Below the pieces are notes generated by a model, which saw only the letters and a list, made by a program, of their open reading frames with translations, was not told where the DNA came from and searched no databases. A program made the position numbers and the translations under genes. A stretch of 9,237 bases of DNA from Deltaproteobacteria bacterium (GTDB taxonomy: Bacteria > Desulfobacterota_B > Binatia > UBA9968): assembly GCA_027297485.1 (NCBI GenBank), contig JAPUHZ010000036.1, forward strand, positions 1 to 9,237, in the 5' to 3' direction. Numbering within the stretch: position 1 is the first letter of the stretch; each line of letters starts with the position of its first letter. Of the stretch, positions 1 to 7,118 are shown in pieces.

Positions 1-533
1 CCGTAGGTATTGAAAATCCGCACAATACGGGTGTTGAGGTCATGATAGCGATGATAGGCCATGGTCAAGGCCTCGGCAAACCGTTTTGCTTCATCGTACA
101 CACCTCGCGGACCGACAGGGTTCACATTGCCCCAGTAGTCCTCTTTTTGTGGTTTTATCAAGGGGTCGCCGTACACTTCAGAGGTAGAGGCCAGGAGAAA
201 AAGGGCCTTTTTGGCCTTGGCCAGACCTAAGGCGTTGTGGGTTCCAAGAGAGCCGACCTTAAGCGTCGGAATAGGAAGTTCCAGGTAATCCACAGGGCTT
301 GCCGGAGAAGCAAAATGGAGAATCAAATCAAGCGGAGCATCGATTTGAATATATCGGCTCACGTCCTGTTGCACGAGGGTGAACCGCGGATGGGACGAGA
401 ACTGGGCGACATTTTCCTGGCTGCCTGTGGAAAAATTATCCATACAGATAACCTGATCCCCACGCTTGAGAAAGCGCTCGCAGAGGTGGGAGCCGAGAAA
501 GCCTGCCCCGCCGGTGATTAAAACTCTAGCCAT
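1..533 (-). CDS. UDP-glucuronate decarboxylase (UDP-xylose synthase family), 3' part missing
   Basis: This is an extended short-chain dehydrogenase/reductase expected to oxidise and decarboxylate UDP-glucuronate to UDP-xylose (or its 4-keto intermediate) in the cytoplasm. My minus-strand translation gives 177 complete codons before the window ends, a little over half of the usual 310 to 320. It starts [16 protein letters not shown], with the NAD-binding GGAGFLG at residues 8-14. STSEVYGDP (116-124), [11 protein letters not shown] (133-143) and the catalytic pair Tyr146/Lys150 in YDEAKR follow; the visible part ends FNTYG. The YWGNVNP-GPR block is typical of UDP-glucuronate decarboxylases rather than GalE or RmlB. 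The ATG overlaps the end of ugd by 8 bases (ATGGCTAG) and has a good ribosome site, AGGGGG, 5 bases upstream, so the two are probably translationally coupled. Ugd makes its substrate, which supports the call. A related NAD-dependent epimerase remains possible because the C-terminal half is unseen. Confidence 0.87.
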   Translation of the reverse strand, partial: MARVLITGGAGFLGSHLCERFLKRGDQVICMDNFSTGSQENVAQFSSHPRFTLVQQDVSRYIQIDAPLDLILHFASPASPVDYLELPIPTLKVGSLGTHNALGLAKAKKALFLLASTSEVYGDPLIKPQKEDYWGNVNPVGPRGVYDEAKRFAEALTMAYHRYHDLNTRIVRIFNTY

Positions 534-1830
534 CCCGTCCCCCTATCGAATAATAGGTGAAACCCAGCTTCTTCAGTTCCGCTGGATCATAAATGTTGCG
601 CCCGTCAAAGATGACAGGATTTTTCAATAGCTGTTTGATTCGTTGGAAATTCGGCCGGCGAAATTCGTTCCATTCGGTAAGGATCAGGAGGGCTTCAGCC
701 CCTTGGAGCGCTTCGTAATTACGCCTCGAATAATGAATGCGGTCACCGAAGACTTTCCTGGCTTCATCCACTGCCTCGGCATCATAGGCCTGGATACGTG
801 CCCCTGCCTTGATGAGAGACTCGATCATAATAATGGAAGGCGCATCCCTCATATCATTGGTGCGCGGCTTGAAAGAAAGCCCCCAGACCGCAAAGGTCAA
901 GCCTGAAAGATTCGAGCCGAAGTGGCGGACGACTTTTTGTACTAAAACCCCTTTTTGGCTTTCGTTGACCTGTTCAACGGCTCTGAGCAGCGGCATCTTC
1001 AGCTCCGGATCTCCCATAGCGATCATCGCCCGGATGTCTTTGGGAAAACAGGATCCTCCATAACCGATACCCGGAAAGATAAAATGGGGCCCGATGCGGC
1101 GATCCAGACCGATGGCGCGGCGTACCTCACCGACGTTGGCCCCGACCTTTTCACAGAGATTGGCGACTTCATTGATAAAGGATATCTTCGTGGCAAGCAT
1201 GGCATTGGCGGCGTACTTGCTCATCTCCGCGCTACATGCATCCATCACGAGAATCGGATTCCCGGTCCGGACAAAGGGTTCGTAGAGTTCCTTCAGGAGC
1301 TCAATGGCCTGGGCGTCCTCACTCCCCAAAACCACGCGATCCGGCTTCATGAAATCTTCGATTGCCGCCCCTTCCTTTAAAAACTCTGGATTGGAAACCA
1401 CAGCAAAAGAGTGGCTGGTGGTAGTCTTCATGACGATGCAAATCTGGTCCGCGGTTCCTACTGGCACTGTGCTTTTGTTGACAATGGTCTTGATCCCGTT
1501 CATGACTCGAGCGATGGCCTTAGCCGTGGCCAAGACTTGCTCGATATTGGCCTTTCCGTCCGAATCCTGTGGCGTCCCAACGGCAATAAAAACAATGGCG
1601 GCTTGCCTAACCGCAACTTTCAGATCCGTGGTGAAGGATAGTCGCTGCTCTTTCATATTGCGTTGGACCAGTTCTTCCAGCCCTGGCTCATAAATAGGGA
1701 CCCTTCCTGCCCTCAAGGCCGAAATCTTTGACTCATCGATATCGACACACATCACATCGTTGCCGCTCTCAGCAAAGCAGGTCCCTGCAACAAGACCCAC
1801 ATATCCTGTGCCAATCACCGCAAGGTTCAT
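526..1830 (-). CDS. ugd: UDP-glucose 6-dehydrogenase
   Basis: This cytoplasmic enzyme oxidises UDP-glucose twice with NAD to give UDP-glucuronate, the precursor of acidic and pentose envelope sugars. The protein is 434 residues, normal for the family. It opens with the Rossmann motif GTGYVG (7-12) and Asp30 at the end of the second strand, as expected for NAD binding. NKSTVPVGT (118-126) and [21 protein letters not shown] (147-167) are family signatures. The catalytic cysteine is Cys261 in [10 protein letters not shown] (256-265). The C-terminal UDP-binding domain includes [16 protein letters not shown] (317-332). The start overlaps the glycosyltransferase stop by 4 bases (ATGA) and has AGGA 7 bases upstream. 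It overlaps the downstream decarboxylase start by 8 bases. The GDP-mannose dehydrogenase relative is less likely given the overall match to UDP-glucose dehydrogenases and the decarboxylase next door. Confidence 0.97.
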   Translation of the reverse strand: MNLAVIGTGYVGLVAGTCFAESGNDVMCVDIDESKISALRAGRVPIYEPGLEELVQRNMKEQRLSFTTDLKVAVRQAAIVFIAVGTPQDSDGKANIEQVLATAKAIARVMNGIKTIVNKSTVPVGTADQICIVMKTTTSHSFAVVSNPEFLKEGAAIEDFMKPDRVVLGSEDAQAIELLKELYEPFVRTGNPILVMDACSAEMSKYAANAMLATKISFINEVANLCEKVGANVGEVRRAIGLDRRIGPHFIFPGIGYGGSCFPKDIRAMIAMGDPELKMPLLRAVEQVNESQKGVLVQKVVRHFGSNLSGLTFAVWGLSFKPRTNDMRDAPSIIMIESLIKAGARIQAYDAEAVDEARKVFGDRIHYSRRNYEALQGAEALLILTEWNEFRRPNFQRIKQLLKNPVIFDGRNIYDPAELKKLGFTYYSIGGRDG

Positions 1831-2780
1831 ATGGATTTCCTTTCGTCCAGAATTTCTTTAATAACATAGATCGGCTTGTTTTGTGATTCATGGTAGGTCC
1901 GCGCTAGCATCTCCCCGAGTAGACCCATAGTGATAAATTGAAAGCCGATAAGGATCAAAAGGACGGCGAGTAAAAGCAGAGGCCGACCTCCGATGTCAAG
2001 ACGATAGAAGATCTTCTGGACAGTGAGATAGATCCCAATCAGAAAACCCACCCCCCCGCTCAGTAGCCCGATGAGGCCGAAGATATGTAAGGGTCGCGTC
2101 GCATAGCTGAGCAGGAATTTTACCGTCAAAAGATCAAGCATAACACGAAAGGTGCGGGTAATCCCATATTTCGACTTTCCAAACTGGCGTTTTCGATGGT
2201 GGACTTTGACCTCAGCGATCCGCGCCCCTCGCTCATACGCTATGGCAGGGATAAAGCGGTGCATCTCACCGTAGAGTTTGAGATCCTTCGCGATCTCCCG
2301 ACGAATCGCCTTTAGGGTACAGCCGTAATCGTGCAGTTTGACCTGGGTCAACCAGGAGATGAGCCCGTTGGCTATTCGGGAGGGAATCCGACGACTCCAT
2401 AAGGGATCTTGACGAGGATGACGCCAACCACTCACCAGATCGAACCCTTCGTCCAATTTGTTGATCAATCCCGGGATATCTTTGGGGTCATTCTGTCCAT
2501 CCCCATCCATCGCCACAATAACCTCGCCTTGGGCGTACGCAAGACCTGCCGCAAACGCCGCTGTCTGACCGAAATTGCGCTTAAGGCGCAGCACCTTGAG
2601 GCGGGACTCGTTTTTGTGAAGACGGGAGAGGATGGGGTAAGTCCCATCGGTGCTACCGTCGTCCACTAGGATGATCTCATAACTCTTTCCCAGCGACTTA
2701 AGCACCGAGCTGGTCTCTTGGATCAGAGGCTCCAGGCTCTCCTCCTCGTTGTAAACCGGAATGATGATTGATAGCTCCAT
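1827..2780 (-). CDS. GT2 polyprenyl-phosphate glycosyltransferase (DPM1/ArnC/GtrB-like) with two C-terminal membrane helices
   Basis: This is predicted to transfer a sugar from a nucleotide donor to a polyprenyl phosphate on the cytoplasmic face of the inner membrane. The 317-residue protein has an N-terminal GT-A fold: SIIIPVYNEEES (4-15), VDDGSTDGT (39-47), the metal/donor motif MDGDGQNDP (91-99), DYGCTLKAIRR (151-161) and the RQFGKSKYG block (198-206) found in dolichol-phosphate-mannose-synthase relatives. Two hydrophobic helices follow, about residues 231-254 and 267-290, as in ArnC, GtrB and YfdH-type enzymes. It begins 4 bases after the PfkB stop with no clear ribosome site, so it probably relies on re-initiation, and its stop overlaps the ugd start. 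The family is clear but the sugar is not: neighbours supply UDP-glucuronate and UDP-xylose, but a glucose, mannose or aminoarabinose donor cannot be excluded. Confidence 0.93.
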   Translation of the reverse strand: MELSIIIPVYNEEESLEPLIQETSSVLKSLGKSYEIILVDDGSTDGTYPILSRLHKNESRLKVLRLKRNFGQTAAFAAGLAYAQGEVIVAMDGDGQNDPKDIPGLINKLDEGFDLVSGWRHPRQDPLWSRRIPSRIANGLISWLTQVKLHDYGCTLKAIRREIAKDLKLYGEMHRFIPAIAYERGARIAEVKVHHRKRQFGKSKYGITRTFRVMLDLLTVKFLLSYATRPLHIFGLIGLLSGGVGFLIGIYLTVQKIFYRLDIGGRPLLLLAVLLILIGFQFITMGLLGEMLARTYHESQNKPIYVIKEILDERKSI

Positions 2781-2784
2781 CGCA

Positions 2785-3690
2785 TTAGGTATGGAAGTCT
2801 GTTAGCTCGATAAAGCGCTGATACCTCTCCTCAATCTCAGGATGGGAGAGCATTGTCAGCCGTTTAAGACCGAAACCCTCTACGGTAAAAGAGGCAACCA
2901 CACTCCCGTACACAATGGCTCGCCTGAGATCCCCCCGGCTATAATCGCGCGAGCGGGCCAGGTGACCCAGAAATCCACCCGCGAAGGAATCCCCTGCTCC
3001 GGTCGGGTCGAACACCTGCTCTAAGGGATAGGCGGGGGTGGCAAAGATAGAGGAATCGGAGAACTGCAAGACACCATATTCTCCCCGTTTGATGAGCACC
3101 ACCTTGGGGCCCATTTTCAGAATGGAACGGGCGGCCCGGACAATATTGTGGTCCTCGCTCAACAGTCGAGCCTCCGAATCGTTGATTATCAACATCTCTG
3201 TCCGCCCCAACACCTTTCTTAGCTCACGAGCACTCCCCTGAATCCAATGGTCCATAGTATCACAAGCCACTAAGCGGACCTGCCTCAGTTGATTCAGGAC
3301 TTCCATTTGCATGGCTGGGTCAATATTGCCGAGAAAGAGATATTCCGCATCTCTGTAGGATTCCGGGAGACGCGGAACGAAGCCGGACAGGACATTGAGA
3401 TGAAGCTCCACAGTGTCCCGCACGTTAAGATCTTCATGGTACCGACCGCGCCAATGAAAGGTTTTTCCTTTTTCTCTTTTGAGACCTTCGATATTCACTC
3501 CGCGTCGGGAAAAAATATCCAGATACTCTGCCGGAAAATCCTGGCCGATGACCCCGACCATTTGAACAGGGGAAAAATAACTTGCAGCCACGGCAAAGTA
3601 GGAAGCTGATCCTCCCAAGACGCGCTCTGCAGATCCATGAGGAGTCTCAATGGAATCGAAGGCTACAGTTCCAACAACCAAGATACTCAT
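2785..3690 (-). CDS. PfkB-family sugar/nucleoside kinase
   Basis: This is a ribokinase-superfamily ATP-dependent kinase of 301 residues, a normal length. The N-terminal substrate region has GGSASYFAVAAS (26-37), which corresponds to the first PfkB signature. INDSEARLL (169-177) holds the NxxE motif (Asn170, Glu173) that helps bind magnesium. The second signature DPTGAGDSFAGGF (228-240) carries the catalytic base, Asp234, and the anion-hole GAG. The substrate is not recognisable from sequence. Its position after mtnP suggests a role in salvage of the ribose or adenosine moiety released from S-adenosylmethionine by-products, but that is inference. The gap from mtnP is filled by an 81-base inverted repeat ending 5 bases before the ATG, and no convincing ribosome site is visible. 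Ribokinase, adenosine kinase or another sugar kinase are all possible. Confidence 0.93.
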   Translation of the reverse strand: MSILVVGTVAFDSIETPHGSAERVLGGSASYFAVAASYFSPVQMVGVIGQDFPAEYLDIFSRRGVNIEGLKREKGKTFHWRGRYHEDLNVRDTVELHLNVLSGFVPRLPESYRDAEYLFLGNIDPAMQMEVLNQLRQVRLVACDTMDHWIQGSARELRKVLGRTEMLIINDSEARLLSEDHNIVRAARSILKMGPKVVLIKRGEYGVLQFSDSSIFATPAYPLEQVFDPTGAGDSFAGGFLGHLARSRDYSRGDLRRAIVYGSVVASFTVEGFGLKRLTMLSHPEIEERYQRFIELTDFHT

Positions 3691-3695
3691 AGTTT

Positions 3696-3776
3696 CGTTA
3701 CCCGTTAACTCGTTGACTGGTTATTAGATTTGCTCTCTCTTCAACCAATAAACCAATAACCAATATACTAATAACG
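3696..3776. repeat. Imperfect inverted repeat filling the mtnP-pfkB gap
   Basis: Read on the minus strand, a 35-base arm (3776-3742) faces a 37-base arm (3732-3696) across a 9-base loop of AAGAGAGAG (3741-3733). Aligned by hand with small bulges, about 24 positions match and 4 more can form G-U pairs. Both outer ends read CGTTA in the inverted sense, and an 8-base perfect pair, GTTATTAG at 3720-3727 with CTAATAAC at 3768-3775, is an alternative register. One arm is made of repeated ATTGGTT words. The element begins 5 bases after the mtnP stop and ends 5 bases before the pfkB ATG. It lacks a GC-rich stem and a trailing T run, so it is not a classic terminator. Confidence 0.7.
3743..3764. repeat. 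Three near-tandem AACCAAT words
   Basis: AACCAAT occurs at 3743-3749, 3751-3757 and 3758-3764, with a period of 7 to 8 bases. They lie within one arm of the 3696-3776 inverted repeat and give it its low-complexity character. There are no spacers as in CRISPR arrays and no long unit to suggest a binding-site array. Confidence 0.75.
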
Positions 3777-3781
3777 AGCAT

Positions 3782-4654
3782 TCATAGGTACTTACCAATA
3801 ATCGGCTTCAGATCCTGCCGAGTCTTTTTTGGAATCTTGCTCCTCTCCGTGATAATGGCGTCCTTTAAAGAGGTGGCGCACTGACAAGAACGCCTTTCGG
3901 TAAAATAGCCGATGGTCCTTCGAATGATTTGCTGTGCAAGCTGAACGTTATCTTTTAAGATGGCTAAGACATGGTCGATCTCTACGTTCCCCGCGGTCTC
4001 GTTCCAGCAGTCATAATCAGTCGCCAAAGCCAACGTGCCAAAGCAGATTTCCGCCTCCCGCGCCAGTTTAGCCTCTTGGAGGTTCGTCATGCCGATCACG
4101 TGAGCCCCCCAACTGCGGTAGAGCAGCGACTCAGCCCGTGTTGAGAACTGGGGTCCCTCCATGCAGAGATAGGTGCCTCCTGCATGAACCTTGGCTCCCT
4201 CTTCTCCGGCAGCGCGAAGCAGTGCCTCGGACAGGACTGGACAGAGGGGATCCGCAAGACTTACATGCCCTACGATACCCTTCCCGAAAAAAGTGCTGTG
4301 CCGCTGTGTCGTGCGGTCAATAAATTGATTGGGAATGACCACATGGCCAGGCGCGATCTCTTCCCGAAGGCTCCCAACGGCGCTCACGGAAATGATCCGC
4401 TCCACCCCCAACTTTTTCATGCCGAAGATGTTGGCACGAAAATTTATCTCCGTGGGGAGCCATCGATGCCCCTTCCCGTGACGCGGGAGGAAGACCATTT
4501 CCGTTCCATCCAGGATTCCCCTCACATAGGCATCCGAGGGTTTGCCAAAAGGAGTCTTTACCCGAACTTCTCCAATCTTTTTTAGACCCCCGATTTCGTA
4601 AAGCCCGCTTCCCCCGATGACACCGACGATTTTCTTGCCCACCTTTTTCCTCAC
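3782..4654 (-). CDS. mtnP: S-methyl-5'-thioadenosine phosphorylase
   Basis: This enzyme splits methylthioadenosine, left over from S-adenosylmethionine use, with phosphate into adenine and 5-methylthioribose-1-phosphate. The reading frame allows 290 residues. VIGGSG (12-17) and RHGKGH (58-63) form the phosphate site; CMEGPQFSTRAES (164-176) and IGMTN (187-191) are the nucleoside-phosphorylase core. ATDYDCW (211-217) carries the Asp-x-Asp pair that in human MTAP binds adenine N7, which favours 6-aminopurines over the 6-oxopurines of PNP. A CxC pair (Cys257, Cys259) lies near the C-terminus. Two GTG starts are possible: one at 4654, overlapping the rlmN TAG by one base, and one at 4642 with GAGGA just upstream. 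The second has the better ribosome site and gives 286 residues starting MGKKIVGVIGGSG. A methylthioinosine or broad purine phosphorylase is the main alternative. Confidence 0.93.
   Translation of the reverse strand: MRKKVGKKIVGVIGGSGLYEIGGLKKIGEVRVKTPFGKPSDAYVRGILDGTEMVFLPRHGKGHRWLPTEINFRANIFGMKKLGVERIISVSAVGSLREEIAPGHVVIPNQFIDRTTQRHSTFFGKGIVGHVSLADPLCPVLSEALLRAAGEEGAKVHAGGTYLCMEGPQFSTRAESLLYRSWGAHVIGMTNLQEAKLAREAEICFGTLALATDYDCWNETAGNVEIDHVLAILKDNVQLAQQIIRRTIGYFTERRSCQCATSLKDAIITERSKIPKKTRQDLKPIIGKYL
4648..4652 (-). promoter_or_regulatory. Ribosome binding site that favours the inner mtnP start
   Basis: GAGGA on the minus strand (4652-4648) sits 5 bases upstream of the GTG at 4642-4640. The alternative GTG at 4654-4652 overlaps the rlmN stop and has no clear purine-rich site in front of it. 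This favours a 286-residue MtnP, though one-base-overlap coupling to rlmN could also drive the outer start. Confidence 0.5.
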
Positions 4655-5721
4655 TACCCATCGGCCGCCGACAGAGATTGACCAGTGCCCAATAAATGTT
4701 CCCCTTGTAACTGTCCACAGGCGGCCTGAATGTCATCTCCCCTGGACTCGCGCACGTTGACTTGGTGTCCATGGGAATGCAGCACGGCTTGAAACTGGAG
4801 GATTTCGTCTTGAGTAGGCCGCTGATAAGGACTGCCAGGATGAGGGTTAAAGGGGATTAAATTGATCTTGCAGCGAATACCGTTCAGGAGTCGGGAAAGG
4901 CGTCGGGCCTCTTCCGGGGAGTCGTTGACTCCACGGAGGAGGACATACTCAAACGTGATCCGCCTGCGCTTGGGTAGTGGGAGGGAACGGCAGCAGTCGA
5001 TAACTTCCGCCAAAGGGTATTTGCGGTTGACCGGCATCAGTTGGGAGCGCAGCTCGTCCGTCGTTGCGTGCAGGGAAACAGCCAGGTTGACACGGCTCTC
5101 TTCCATGAGCCTTTTCATTTGCGGCACCAGACCCACGGTAGAGAGGGTGACCCTGCGGGGAGATATCCCCAATCCCCTGCTCGCGTCGGTCATAATCCGC
5201 AATGCCTTCAAGGTTTGAGTGTAATTGGCCAGGGGTTCTCCCATCCCCATGAGGACCACATGGGTAATTCTCCTATCTGCGGGGAGTGATTTTCTTGCCT
5301 CGATAATCTGGTCAAGGATTTCGCTCGCCGAAAGGTTTCTATTTAACCCCATCTGCGCCGTGGCGCAAAAGGTGCAACCAAAACCGCAGCCAGCCTGGGT
5401 GGATATACACAGGGTGAGACGTTTCGTCTCAGGGATGAGCACACTCTCGATGCCAAAGCTGTCAGGAAGCCCGAAAAGGAATTTTACTGTTCCATCCAGG
5501 GATGAATCACTGCGAAGCGTCTCAAGACGACTGATCGAATATTCTTCCTCCAATGAGTTCCGAAGCCCAGCTGAAAGATCAGTCATCTCTGCAAAAGCAG
5601 TTACCCCTTTTTGAAAGAGCCATCTTTGAATCTGATTCGCCCGATAAGGGGGCTCCCTCCGCTGGCTCAGCCAATCCCCGAGTTCAACGCGATCGACGTC
5701 TTTGATGTTGGGTTTCATCAT
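4654..5721 (-). CDS. rlmN: Dual-specificity 23S rRNA/tRNA adenine C2-methyltransferase RlmN
   Basis: This radical SAM enzyme methylates C2 of A2503 in 23S rRNA and of A37 in some tRNAs. I set the start at the ATG at 5721 (355 residues, MMKPNIKDV...), with a second ATG at 5718. The open frame continues upstream to 5859, but that part overlaps ndk and does not resemble an RlmN N-terminus. In this numbering the [4Fe-4S] cysteines are Cys112, Cys116 and Cys119 (CGFGCTFC). The two methyl-transfer cysteines are Cys105 (in LCISTQ) and Cys335 (in DDIQAACGQL), with the same 7-4-3 spacing as E. coli Cys118/125/129/132. MGMGEPLANY follows the cluster, as expected. It lies 19 bases after ndk and its stop shares one base with the outer mtnP GTG. 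The methyl-transfer cysteine near the C-terminus is shared with Cfr, but the sequence and housekeeping context favour RlmN. Confidence 0.97.
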   Translation of the reverse strand: MMKPNIKDVDRVELGDWLSQRREPPYRANQIQRWLFQKGVTAFAEMTDLSAGLRNSLEEEYSISRLETLRSDSSLDGTVKFLFGLPDSFGIESVLIPETKRLTLCISTQAGCGFGCTFCATAQMGLNRNLSASEILDQIIEARKSLPADRRITHVVLMGMGEPLANYTQTLKALRIMTDASRGLGISPRRVTLSTVGLVPQMKRLMEESRVNLAVSLHATTDELRSQLMPVNRKYPLAEVIDCCRSLPLPKRRRITFEYVLLRGVNDSPEEARRLSRLLNGIRCKINLIPFNPHPGSPYQRPTQDEILQFQAVLHSHGHQVNVRESRGDDIQAACGQLQGEHLLGTGQSLSAADG

Positions 5722-5740
5722 GCAAAGCTCAGGTCTCAAA

Positions 5741-6169
5741 TTATTTAATAGACCCATAGATTTCGTCAGGCTTAAAGAAGATAGCGATCTCCCATGCGGC
5801 CGTTTCCGGTCCATCGGAGCCGTGAACCGCATTTTTTTCCACATCCTTTCCCCATTCATGCCGGATTGTCCCAGACGCTGCCTTGGCTGGGTCCGTGGCC
5901 CCCATGATTTCCCGGTTCTTCAGGATGGCCGCTTCCCCTTCTAACACCGAGACAAAGATCGGCCCAGAGGACATATAGTCCGTAAGGCTGGAATAAAAGG
6001 GACGCTCCTTATGAACGGCATAAAAAGCCCGAGCTTCTTCTAAGCTTAGGGTCAGGAACTTGGCGGCTACGATTTTGAGACCAATGGCCTCAAGCCGTCC
6101 TACGATCCCACCGATAAGACCTCTGGCCACCGCCTCCGGTTTGATGATGGAGAGAGTTCTTTCAATCAT
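5741..6169 (-). CDS. ndk: Nucleoside diphosphate kinase
   Basis: Ndk transfers the gamma phosphate of ATP to other nucleoside diphosphates through a phosphohistidine, balancing NTP and dNTP pools in the cytoplasm. The protein is 142 residues, as usual. It begins [14 protein letters not shown], with the nucleotide-binding Lys10; RPFY (56-59) and the active-site His116 in [10 protein letters not shown] (113-122) are intact. The Gly at 120, in HGSDGPE, is where many homologues have Ser (HGSDSPE); this is a mild variation. The ATG is preceded by a 55-base inverted repeat ending 10 bases upstream, and I see no ribosome site between them. SucCD makes a nucleoside triphosphate, and Ndk can exchange GTP and ATP made there; the pairing of these genes is common in bacteria. 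Confidence 0.98.
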   Translation of the reverse strand: MIERTLSIIKPEAVARGLIGGIVGRLEAIGLKIVAAKFLTLSLEEARAFYAVHKERPFYSSLTDYMSSGPIFVSVLEGEAAILKNREIMGATDPAKAASGTIRHEWGKDVEKNAVHGSDGPETAAWEIAIFFKPDEIYGSIK

Positions 6170-6179
6170 TGGCGACAGT

Positions 6180-6234
6180 CATTAGTAGTTGGTTGTTGGC
6201 TTTTAGTCTAACAACTAAAAACCAAAAACTAATT
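6180..6234. repeat. Imperfect inverted repeat spanning the sucD stop and the sucD-ndk gap
   Basis: Two 26-base arms (6234-6209 and 6205-6180, minus-strand order) face each other across a 3-base loop. Aligned without gaps, 19 positions match and one more can form a G-U pair. The words are TTAGT and TTGGTT in one arm and their complements in the other. The sucD TAG (6231-6229) lies inside the first arm, and the second arm ends 10 bases before the ndk ATG. There is no T run after the stem, so it is unlikely to be an intrinsic terminator. A purine-rich stretch, GAGGAGAGG, lies just upstream, inside the end of sucD. Confidence 0.75.
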
Positions 6235-7107
6235 CCTCTCCTCTAGGGATTTTTTCATGGTTTGACCTATGAGGGCCGGCGACGGGGCCATCCTGACTCC
6301 GGCCTTTCTCAGGGCATCGATCTTTTCCTGAGCGGTTCCTTTGCCCCCGGAAATAATCGCCCCGGCATGACCCATTCTCTTGCCCGAGGGGGCCGTATGT
6401 CCCACGATCAGTCCTACCACTGGCTTATTCATGTGAGCCTGGATCCACGATGCCGCCTCCTCTTCAGCGCTCCCACCAATTTCGCCAATCATAACCACAG
6501 CATGGGTTTCCGGGTCCTCGTTGAAGAGCCTCAGCACATCCACAAAGTCTATTCCGTGAACCGGGTCTCCACCGATACCGACGCAAGTGGATTGTCCCAA
6601 TCCCAAACGGGTCAATTGATCCACGGCTTCATAAGTCAATGTTCCGCTGCGAGACACCACCCCAATACCGCCAGGTCTATAGATATGCCCCGGCATAATC
6701 CCGATTTTACACTCTCCAGGGGTGATGACACCAGGGCAATTGGGACCGAGGAGTTGGGAGCTTTCCCCATCCAGGTACCTCTTAACTCGAACCATGTCCT
6801 TAACCGGAACCCCCTCCGTGATACAGACAACTAGCCCAATCCCAGCGTCAACAGCTTCCATAATAGCATCCGCGGCAAATGGAGGGGGGACATAGATAAC
6901 ACTGGTATTAGCGGCTGTGGCAGCTACACCCTCCGAGACGGTATTAAAGACCGGGATGCTATCAAGAAGCGTCCCGCCCTTACCCGGGGTTACCCCCGCT
7001 ACCATCTGCGTCCCATATTCCTTACAGGCTCGGGTATGGAATTGTCCGGTTGCACCGGTGATTCCCTGAGTGAGGACCCGGGTCTTTTTATTAACCAGGA
7101 TCCCCAT
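6229..7107 (-). CDS. sucD: Succinyl-CoA synthetase, alpha subunit
   Basis: With SucC this forms the TCA-cycle enzyme that interconverts succinyl-CoA and succinate while making ATP or GTP. The protein has 292 residues, the usual length. The N-terminal CoA-binding domain includes [13 protein letters not shown] (13-25). [12 protein letters not shown] (119-130) and [11 protein letters not shown] (150-160) are standard. The phosphorylated histidine is His247 in [16 protein letters not shown] (244-259), matching E. coli His246. GEIGGSAEE (208-216) supports the active site. It lies 76 bases after sucC; many sucCD pairs are closer, and the gap here is mostly an inverted repeat. The ribosome site is weak (AGGCG before GTTAGATG). 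Confidence 0.98.
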   Translation of the reverse strand: MGILVNKKTRVLTQGITGATGQFHTRACKEYGTQMVAGVTPGKGGTLLDSIPVFNTVSEGVAATAANTSVIYVPPPFAADAIMEAVDAGIGLVVCITEGVPVKDMVRVKRYLDGESSQLLGPNCPGVITPGECKIGIMPGHIYRPGGIGVVSRSGTLTYEAVDQLTRLGLGQSTCVGIGGDPVHGIDFVDVLRLFNEDPETHAVVMIGEIGGSAEEEAASWIQAHMNKPVVGLIVGHTAPSGKRMGHAGAIISGGKGTAQEKIDALRKAGVRMAPSPALIGQTMKKSLEERN

Positions 7108-7118
7108 CTAACGCCTGC

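Noticed and set aside
237..521. 94-codon plus-strand open frame
   Set aside because: Antisense to the UDP-glucuronate decarboxylase, whose NAD-binding motif is encoded on the other strand.
955..1693. Several overlapping plus-strand open frames
   Set aside because: All are opposite the conserved ugd core; no ribosome site or protein-family signal.
3743..3764. Short repeated AACCAAT words as a possible CRISPR or iteron array
   Set aside because: Units are only 7 bases with no spacers, and there are no cas or replication genes nearby; better explained as part of the inverted repeat.
3691..3781. Riboswitch or attenuator for the PfkB kinase
   Set aside because: No recognisable aptamer core and no terminator half; only the quasi-palindrome is visible.
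4184..4585. 133-codon plus-strand open frame
   Set aside because: It is antisense to mtnP and has no recognisable motif.
4317..4772. 151-codon minus-strand open frame bridging rlmN and mtnP
   Set aside because: It is an out-of-frame reading of two well-supported genes, rich in Gly, Arg and Trp in the way of shifted frames.
6262..6834. 190-codon open frame on the plus strand
   Set aside because: It lies wholly opposite sucD, whose catalytic motifs are intact, and its translation shows no domain or family resemblance; it is an antisense shadow.
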